A stretch of 64,000 nucleotides of DNA from Patulibacter americanus DSM 16676 (GTDB lineage Bacteria > Actinomycetota > Thermoleophilia > Solirubrobacterales > Solirubrobacteraceae). A program made the position numbers and the translations under genes. The notes under the pieces were generated by a model. It was not told the DNA's origin, made no database searches, and saw only the letters and a list, made by a program, of their open reading frames with translations. The stretch is taken from positions 372,001 through 436,000 of the forward strand of contig NZ_ATUD01000001.1 of the NCBI RefSeq assembly GCF_000420025.1, in the 5' to 3' direction. Position 1 is the first letter of the stretch. Each line of letters starts with the position of its first letter. Below are positions 57,115-64,000 of this stretch, piece after piece.

Positions 57115-57477
57115 ATGCCCTCCCGCCCCGGCGACTCGACCACGGCGCGCATCGAGGCGTTCGGCGCGCTGCGGTGGACGGTGGCGATCGTCGGCGGCCT
57201 GGCGCTGACCGCAGGCGGGTTCGTCGCCGTCGCGGTGAGCGACCGGGAGGGTGAGCCCTGGCTCTCGCCTGGGGCGGTGGGCCTCTATCTCGCGATGCTC
57301 GCCGCCTACGCGGCTGTGACCTGGACGGTGCGGGGCCTGCGGACGCCGCGGCGTGGCCCGGGCGAGCGGATCCAGGGCGCGCTCGTGGAGACCCTGATCG
57401 TGGGCGTCGGCGCCGCGCCGGCGCTCGCGCTCCTCGTCGTCCTCGTCGCGTTCTTCGCGGGCGGCGGACCGCAGTGA
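57115..57477 (+). CDS. Small three-helix membrane protein
   Basis: A 120-residue membrane protein with helices at about 20-40 (RWTVAIVGGLALTAGGFVAVAV), 51-69 (SPGAVGLYLAMLAAYAAVTW) and 91-115 (VETLIVGVGAAPALALLVVLVAFFA). Arg-rich loop between helices 2 and 3 (RTPRRGPGER) suggests inside orientation for it. Not recognised. ATG 57115 is set by TACGCT-N7. Its promoter region holds the XRE operator (57051-57068), so it may share regulation with the divergent XRE pair. Convergent with the GNAT gene. Confidence 0.65.
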   Translation: MPSRPGDSTTARIEAFGALRWTVAIVGGLALTAGGFVAVAVSDREGEPWLSPGAVGLYLAMLAAYAAVTWTVRGLRTPRRGPGERIQGALVETLIVGVGAAPALALLVVLVAFFAGGGPQ

Positions 57478-57493
57478 CCGTGCGCCGCGGCCC

Positions 57494-57961
57494 TCAGAGC
57501 GCCCGCTCGAACCAGTGGCTCGCCAGGCCGTTCTGGTTGTAGTCGTCGATCTCGCGATACCCGAGCGAGGTGTACAGGCGGTAGGCCTCGGGCTGGGCGC
57601 TGCCGGTGTCGAGACGCAGCACGCGGTAGCCCAGGCCGCGAGCGCGGTCCTCGAGGTGGGCCATGAGCCGGCGCGCGAGTCCCCCGCCGCGGGCCTCGGG
57701 TGCCAGGTACACGCGCTTGACCTCGCCCGTCGCGTCGTCCAGCGGCTTGATCCCGGCGCACCCGACGGGCACGCCGTCCCGGCGGACGACGATCCACGCC
57801 CCGCGGGGCGGGACGAGCTCGTCGGGGTCGACGGGCGGCGGCGACGCGTCCTCCCGCTCGGGGTAGCGTCGCCGCAGCTCGGCGAAGAACGCCTCCTGCA
57901 TCGCCACGGCGTCCGGGCTGTCGGAGCGCTCGAGGTCGAAGGAGATGCTCTCGGCCGTCAT
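57494..57961 (-). CDS. GNAT-family N-acetyltransferase
   Basis: A 155-residue acyltransferase that would move an acyl group from acyl-CoA to an amine. The pyrophosphate-binding A motif VKRVYLAPEARGGGLARRLMAHLEDRARGLGY (about 82-113) includes R-x-x-G-x-G/A; beta bulge VPVGCAGIKPLDDATGE precedes it; motif B LRLDTGSAQPEAYRLYTSLGYREIDDYNQN follows. Substrate unknown. ATG 57961 with GATCAT (minus strand 57973-57968) 6 nt upstream. Stands alone between two convergent or divergent neighbours. Confidence 0.86.
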   Translation of the reverse strand: MTAESISFDLERSDSPDAVAMQEAFFAELRRRYPEREDASPPPVDPDELVPPRGAWIVVRRDGVPVGCAGIKPLDDATGEVKRVYLAPEARGGGLARRLMAHLEDRARGLGYRVLRLDTGSAQPEAYRLYTSLGYREIDDYNQNGLASHWFERAL

Positions 57962-58042
57962 GCCCCCATGATCGCCGTCGCGGCCGATCGAGGCGGGGCG
58001 CCGTGCGCCGCGGGCGTCTCCGCGGGTCAGGCGCGGCGCGGC

Positions 58043-59275
58043 TCAGTCCGCCGCCCCTGGCAACGGCACCACCTCGACCACGGCCCCCGCCTCCAGCGGC
58101 CCCGCCGACGGCGGCACGAGCGCAAGCGCCTCCGTCCGGGCGAGCGAGCCGAGCCGGTGCGGCTGCTGGCCGTCGAGGACCGTGGCCGTCCAGCCGCCGT
58201 CGGCGTCCGGGCGCAACGTCGCGCGGAGCGCCCGCACGCGTCGCGCGTCCCCGTGGGTCCCCGCGGCGAGCCGCGCGTAGCGGGCCGGCGCGGGCGGCCG
58301 CCCCTCGCAGGCGCGCAGGAGCGGGACGACGAGCAGCGTCGCGCAGACCACGGCGGCCCCGGGATTGCCGGGCAGCGCGACGACGGGCCGCAGGCCATCC
58401 GGGCCGGGCAACGCCCCCATCCACGTCGGCTTCCCGGGCTGGAGCGCCACAGCGCCGACGTGCTCCTCGGCTCCGAGGGCCGCGAGGGCGGGGCGGACGT
58501 GGTCGTGCGGGCCCACGGAGACCCCGCCGCACGAGACGACGACGTCGCCGCCCGCCTGCGCGAACGCCCGCCGCGTCGCCTCGCGGTCGTCGCCGACGCG
58601 CACCGTCGCGACGACCTCCGCGCCCGCCGCCGTCAGGAGCGCCGCGAGCGCGGGGCCGTTCACGTCGTGGACCTCGCCGTCGCCGACGGCCCCGGCGGCG
58701 ACCTCGTCGCCCGTGACGATCAGGGTCACCCGCGGTCGGCGGCGGCAGCGCACGCGGGCGATCCCGGTGCCCGCGAGGAGCGCGATCCGCCCGGGATGGA
58801 GGAGCTCGCCCGCGGCGACCGCCGGATCGCCGAGGGCGACGTCCTCGCCCGCGCGGCGGACGTCGGCGCCGGGGCCGACCGCCACGCGCACGGCCACGAC
58901 CCCGTCCCGGTGCTCGGCGTCCTCCGCCCGGACCACCGCGTCGGCGCCGGCCGGGAGCCGGGCCCCCGTGCTGATCCGCGCCGCGGTGCCCGGCGCGAGG
59001 ACCGACGCCGCGGGGTGGCCGGCGCGGGCCTCGTCCGTCACCGGCAGCCGGACGGGGGCGTCGTCCCTGGCCGCGGCCACGTCCGCCGCACGAACCGCCC
59101 AGCCGTCCATCGCGGAGCCGGCGAAGAGCGGGAGCGCGATCCGCACCGGCACGTCCTCGGCGGCGACGCGTCCCGCGGCCTCGGCCAACGGCAGCGTCTC
59201 GGCCGACGTCGGTGCCGCGGCCCCGAGGGCGACGGCGGCGGCCCGGGCGTCCGCGAGGCTCGAGGGCTGCGCCAT
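58043..59275 (-). CDS. moeA: Molybdopterin molybdenumtransferase (second copy)
   Basis: A 410-residue MoeA, standard length and without the long N terminus of the first copy. GSAMDGWAVRAADV (about 53-66), GARLPAGADAVVRAED, DEVAAGAVGDGEVHDVNGPAL, GGVSVGPHDHVRPALAALGA, VVALPGNPGAAVVCATLL are present. It shares the fold but not close sequence with 35965-37371. ATG 59275 follows TACGAT by 6 nt. It is divergent from mobA (73 bp), so Mo insertion and guanylylation are controlled from one intergenic region. Confidence 0.93.
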   Translation of the reverse strand: MAQPSSLADARAAAVALGAAAPTSAETLPLAEAAGRVAAEDVPVRIALPLFAGSAMDGWAVRAADVAAARDDAPVRLPVTDEARAGHPAASVLAPGTAARISTGARLPAGADAVVRAEDAEHRDGVVAVRVAVGPGADVRRAGEDVALGDPAVAAGELLHPGRIALLAGTGIARVRCRRRPRVTLIVTGDEVAAGAVGDGEVHDVNGPALAALLTAAGAEVVATVRVGDDREATRRAFAQAGGDVVVSCGGVSVGPHDHVRPALAALGAEEHVGAVALQPGKPTWMGALPGPDGLRPVVALPGNPGAAVVCATLLVVPLLRACEGRPPAPARYARLAAGTHGDARRVRALRATLRPDADGGWTATVLDGQQPHRLGSLARTEALALVPPSAGPLEAGAVVEVVPLPGAAD

Positions 59276-59281
59276 GGCCGC

Positions 59282-59287
59282 ATCGTA
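59282..59287 (-). promoter_or_regulatory. -10 box TACGAT of the second moeA (leaderless)
   Basis: On the minus strand TACGAT, 6 nt, ATG 59275. Confidence 0.5.
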
Positions 59288-59348
59288 CGGGCGGCACCGC
59301 CGGGGGCGGCGACACCACCCGTCCCGGGCGTCCCGTCAGACTGGGGTC

Positions 59349-60065
59349 GTGGCCGCCCCCCGCCCCCCGGTGCCCGGCACCGCCTCCGCGCCCGACGCCG
59401 CACCGCCCGCCGCGCCCGACGCCGTCCCGCCCCGCGCGCCCGCCGCGACACCGCCCGCCGCGGTCGTGGCGATCCTCGCCGGTGGCCGCAGCCGCCGGAT
59501 GGGCACGCCGAAGGCCGGCGTGCTCCTCGACGGCCGGCCGCTGCTGGAGCACGCCGTCGCCGCCGTGCGGTCGGCGGGCCTGATCCCGGTCGTCGTCGCG
59601 AAGGACGACTCTCTCCTGCCCCGGACGGACGCGGAGCGGTGGGGCGAGCCGGCCGAGCCGCGCCATCCGCTCGCCGGGGTCGCGGCGGCGTTGGGCCGTG
59701 CCGGGGTCCCCGTGGTCGTCCTGCCCGTCGACCTGCCCCGCGTGCCGCCCGGGCTGCTCGCCCACCTCGCAGCCCGTCCCGAGCCGCTCGTCGTCGTGGA
59801 GGGCGCCGGCCGGCTGCATCCGCTGCTCGGCCGGTTCGACCCCCGGCACGCGCCGGCGCTCGCCCAGGCCGCGGCCGAGGGCGCGCCGGTGGTCCGCACC
59901 GTGCGGGCGCTCGGCGCCGTGACGGTCGACGGCGACGTCCTGGCCGCGTTCGGCGACCCGGCCGCCTACCTCGTCAACGTGAACCGTCCCGAGGACCTCG
60001 ACAGCGCACGGGACACCGCACCTCCGGACTCGGGCGCGGCCGGGGCCGCCGCGCCCCCGGGCTGA
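59349..60065 (+). CDS. mobA: Molybdenum cofactor guanylyltransferase
   Basis: A 238-residue nucleotidyltransferase that adds GMP to Mo-molybdopterin, needed for the bis-MGD of nitrate reductase. The signature AILAGGRSRRMGTPKAGVLL (about 40-59) follows a 37-residue Pro/Ala N-terminal extension; VVLPVDLPRVPPG (metal-binding Asp about 127) and a C-terminal VTVDGDVLAAFGDPAAYLVNVNRPEDL complete the fold. GTG 59349 lies 6 nt after CAGACT (59337-59342). Divergent from the second moeA. A DUF6457-like gene, seen fused to MobA in some actinobacteria, lies 1.8 kb away (61823-62170). Confidence 0.9.
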   Translation: MAAPRPPVPGTASAPDAAPPAAPDAVPPRAPAATPPAAVVAILAGGRSRRMGTPKAGVLLDGRPLLEHAVAAVRSAGLIPVVVAKDDSLLPRTDAERWGEPAEPRHPLAGVAAALGRAGVPVVVLPVDLPRVPPGLLAHLAARPEPLVVVEGAGRLHPLLGRFDPRHAPALAQAAAEGAPVVRTVRALGAVTVDGDVLAAFGDPAAYLVNVNRPEDLDSARDTAPPDSGAAGAAAPPG

Positions 60066-60105
60066 CCCGCCAAGGGGACACGCCCGGGCGACCCGGCCGC
60101 AGCGT

Positions 60106-61629
60106 CTACCACTCCGTCCCGACCTCCACGGCCTTCGAACGCGTGAGGGTCCGGCCCTGGGCGTCGATCGCCTCGACGGCGACGGTCTCGTCGGCGACGG
60201 GCGAGCGGACCATCGTCTCGAAGCCCGTGCGGGTGCGCTCGGCGCGGGGCGTCAGGGCGCCGCCGGCCGGGCCCCCGACGACCCGCCAGGCGGCGACGGT
60301 CGTCGCGCCGTTCCACGACACGCGCACGGCGGTGCCCCGGCCGCTGCGCTTCGCGGCGAGCTTCGGCGCCGAGGTCGGCTGGCCCGTCCACGGCGCCTTG
60401 TAGCCGCGGTAGGACTCGACCGCGCGGTTCGTGAAGCGCGCCTCGAAGCGGACGGTGCCGCCCTTGCTGAACTCGGTGACGTTGGTGGCCGTGCCGCCCC
60501 AGCCGATGAAGACGTTGCCGTTCGGGAGGAACTGCATGTTGGCCTGGCTCGGCGAGAGCTGGGCCTTCGGGTTCGTCCACTGCCGCACGAACGAGGCCGT
60601 CTTGTCCGCTTCGTCGATCCGCACCTGCAGGCCGCGGGACTCCCGGCCCTTCGCGGGCTCGTCGGCGTTGTTGTCGAACGTCGTGATCGTGCCGTCGAGC
60701 TGACGGTGGGCGTCGTGCTGCCAGGCGGTGCGCGTGCCCTTCGCCATCCGGAACGTCGACTTCTTCCCGCCGAGGCGCCAGATGATCGCCCCCGTCCGGC
60801 GGTCGACCTTGTAGACCGTGTGCGTCGCGCGGGCCGAGATCAGCAGGTGACCGTCGGCGTCCACGTTGACCGAGTTCGCGTGGATGTAGTCGTAGGGGAA
60901 CCCGTCGCGCTTCGGGACGACCTCGTAGGACTCCGTCGGCGGGATGTCCTCGTTCATCACCCACTGCAGCAGCAGCTCGCCCGTGGCGATGTCGACCTCC
61001 TGCACCACGTTGCGCATCGCGAGGTCGCGCTTCTCCCCGCCCTTCACGGTCGACAGGTCCTGCGTGACCGGCTTGTAGGCGAGGAACAGCGCCGTACCCT
61101 GCGGCGTGATCGTGAACTCGTGGAAGTCCATCTGGTAGCCGTTCTGGGCCTTCACCGTGGCGATCTGGTGGTAGGCGGCGTCCATGATCACGGCCTGCCC
61201 GAAGCCGTACCCGCGCTTGGCCTTGCCGTGCCACCACGTCAGGACGGGCTGGCCCCGGTACTGCTGCGGCTTGAAGTCCAGCACCGTCGTTCCCGGCTTC
61301 ACGGGCTGGAAGAACACGAGCTGCCCGGACTCGTCGTAGATCATCGGCCCGCGCTGCTCGTCGCCGCCCTTCGGGGCCACGAAGACGTATCCGGGCGCCG
61401 TCGAACGGGCCTTCGTCGTGACCTGCACGCTCGGCGGCCGCAAGTCCGGACGGCTCGGGAACGCCTGCGACGCGGAGGCGCCGGAGGCCAGCACGCCCGA
61501 TCCGGCGACGAGTCCGAGCCCGACGACGACGGCGCGGCGGGTGCGTCGGGCGTGGCGGGCGAGCCGGGCGGCTGGGGCGCCGCCGTCCTCGAGGGAGGCT
61601 GACGGCGAGAGGGGAGAGGGTGAGGGCAT
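60106..61629 (-). CDS. Secreted arylsulfotransferase-like protein (ASST family)
   Basis: A 507-residue exported protein. Signal/anchor about 30-58 (RTRRAVVVGLGLVAGSGVLASGASA) after a Ser/Pro-rich lead-in. The mature part matches arylsulfotransferase-type six-blade propellers: HEFTITPQGTALFLAY (about 155), DYIHANSVNVDADGHLLISARATHTVYKVDRRTGAIIWRLGGK (about 222-265), QHDAHRQLDGTITTFDNNAD (about 281-300), and a C-terminal Ig-like domain (about 410-507). The catalytic His of true sulfotransferases cannot be confirmed by eye. ATG 61629 has a GAAGGA site. Convergent with mobA (40 bp). Confidence 0.82.
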   Translation of the reverse strand: MPSPSPLSPSASLEDGGAPAARLARHARRTRRAVVVGLGLVAGSGVLASGASASQAFPSRPDLRPPSVQVTTKARSTAPGYVFVAPKGGDEQRGPMIYDESGQLVFFQPVKPGTTVLDFKPQQYRGQPVLTWWHGKAKRGYGFGQAVIMDAAYHQIATVKAQNGYQMDFHEFTITPQGTALFLAYKPVTQDLSTVKGGEKRDLAMRNVVQEVDIATGELLLQWVMNEDIPPTESYEVVPKRDGFPYDYIHANSVNVDADGHLLISARATHTVYKVDRRTGAIIWRLGGKKSTFRMAKGTRTAWQHDAHRQLDGTITTFDNNADEPAKGRESRGLQVRIDEADKTASFVRQWTNPKAQLSPSQANMQFLPNGNVFIGWGGTATNVTEFSKGGTVRFEARFTNRAVESYRGYKAPWTGQPTSAPKLAAKRSGRGTAVRVSWNGATTVAAWRVVGGPAGGALTPRAERTRTGFETMVRSPVADETVAVEAIDAQGRTLTRSKAVEVGTEW

Positions 61630-61822
61630 GGGGTCCTTCGACGGGTCCGAGGCCGGCGACGTCGATCGCCGGTCCTCCCCGTACGACCGCCGCCGGCCCC
61701 GAAAGTTGCGGTCTACCGACAAACACCTGGCGGAACCGCCGTCCCGCGGGTGCGCCGGGTCCCTTCCCCCGCGACGCCGCGGCGGGATCCCACGTTCTCC
61801 CCCGCCGCCCGGGCCCCGGGAC
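61630..61822 (-). promoter_or_regulatory. Upstream region of the arylsulfotransferase-like gene
   Basis: The 193-bp gap holds GCAACTTTCG (61709-61700 on the minus strand), also found upstream of the gene ending at 42352, about 71-80 nt before the ATG. A GTAGAC sequence just upstream could be a -10 box. No other element recognised. Confidence 0.3.
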
Positions 61823-62170
61823 CTACCGCTCGGGCGGTCCGGGCTGCGCGGCGGGCGGGACGTCGCCGCCCTCCGACGGGATCCCGCCGCCGAGCGCGCC
61901 GCCGTCGCCGGCGGGTCCGGCGTCAGCGTCCTCGCCCGGCTCGCACAGGCGGGGATCCGCCTCGACGAGCGCGAGCACCTCGGCGACCGGCCGTCCGCTG
62001 CGCCCCGCGATCCAGGTCGCGATCGGCGCCGCCTGCCGCTGCGAGCGGTGCGCGGCGTGGCGGGCCACGTCGAGCAGGTCCTGGAGCTCCTCGGGCGTCG
62101 GCGGTTCGCCGCCGAGCTCCGCGGCGAACGTCGCCAGCCAGCCCTGGATGGTGCTCGTGTCGTCGGCCAT
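61823..62170 (-). CDS. DUF6457-like small protein
   Basis: A 115-residue protein. Residues about 5-80 (TSTIQGWLATFAAELGGEPPTPEELQDLLDVARHAAHRSQRQAAPIATWIAGRSGR) resemble DUF6457, a helical domain that in several actinobacteria is fused to MobA or FdhD-type Moco proteins, so it may take part in Moco insertion or storage; mobA lies 1.8 kb away. The C-terminal 30 residues are Gly/Pro/Asp-rich. ATG 62170 is preceded by TAGGCT (minus strand 62182-62177), whose TAG is the clpB stop codon. Assignment rests on pattern recognition only. Confidence 0.6.
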   Translation of the reverse strand: MADDTSTIQGWLATFAAELGGEPPTPEELQDLLDVARHAAHRSQRQAAPIATWIAGRSGRPVAEVLALVEADPRLCEPGEDADAGPAGDGGALGGGIPSEGGDVPPAAQPGPPER

Positions 62171-62179
62171 GGGCGCAGC

Positions 62180-64000
<1,821 letters not shown>

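Overview
The window is very GC-rich DNA with nearly back-to-back genes and no rRNA, tRNA, IS element, phage gene or CRISPR array that I can support. Codon use, leaderless promoters (a TANNNT-type -10 box 6-8 nt before ATG/GTG), BldC/MerR-type and TetR regulators, paired acyl-CoA dehydrogenases and an NNP nitrate transporter point to a high-GC actinobacterium. A Solirubrobacterales/Patulibacter-like Thermoleophilia member is my best guess, but this is inference and not proven by the sequence.

Layout. 0-5.4 kb: two copies of a module (an unrecognised small protein divergent from a LysR regulator) flanking purC, then a third LysR gene. 5.5-10.4 kb: a PAS/degenerate-GGDEF protein, an acyl-CoA dehydrogenase pair under a TetR regulator, and a YunG-like protein. 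10.4-12.8 kb: an ABC exporter divergent from its likely TetR regulator with a shared operator. 12.9-21 kb: metabolic and envelope genes (PEP mutase family, ferritin-like Tat protein, TVP38 protein, purB, malic enzyme, Nudix hydrolase). 21.1-27.5 kb: a signalling island of two paralogous membrane histidine kinases divergent from two response regulators that lack DNA-binding outputs (degenerate HD-GYP; HDOD). 27.5-33.7 kb: purD, secreted or membrane proteins of unknown role and a Rieske protein.

33.9-41.2 kb is a leftward molybdenum operon: a MerR-HTH/TOBE regulator, modA, modB, modC, moaA, moeA and one 688-codon gene that fuses MoaD, MoaE, MoaC and MoaB/MogA. 41.2-46.3 kb holds a secreted protein, a thioredoxin-reductase-like flavoprotein, a CDF metal exporter, a BenE-type transporter and a DUF1801 protein. 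46.5-55.0 kb is the nitrate assimilation operon narK-nirB-nirD-nasA, with overlapping genes; its nitrate reductase is fused to a NasB-like FAD domain and a BFD-like 2Fe-2S domain. 55.2-64 kb: an SRPBCC protein, an XRE/membrane-protein pair, a GNAT, a second moeA divergent from mobA, an arylsulfotransferase-like secreted protein, a DUF6457-like protein and the 3' part of clpB.

How it fits together: molybdate uptake (modABC), nearly the whole Moco pathway (MoaA, MoaC, MoaD, MoaE, MoaB/MogA, two MoeA, MobA) and the only evident Moco enzyme of the window (nitrate reductase) lie within about 28 kb. The moeB-type sulfur-transfer step is not seen here. The most unusual items are the Moco polyprotein, the self-contained nitrate reductase fusion, stop codons that double as the -10 box of the next gene, and a TetR gene with no ordinary start codon.
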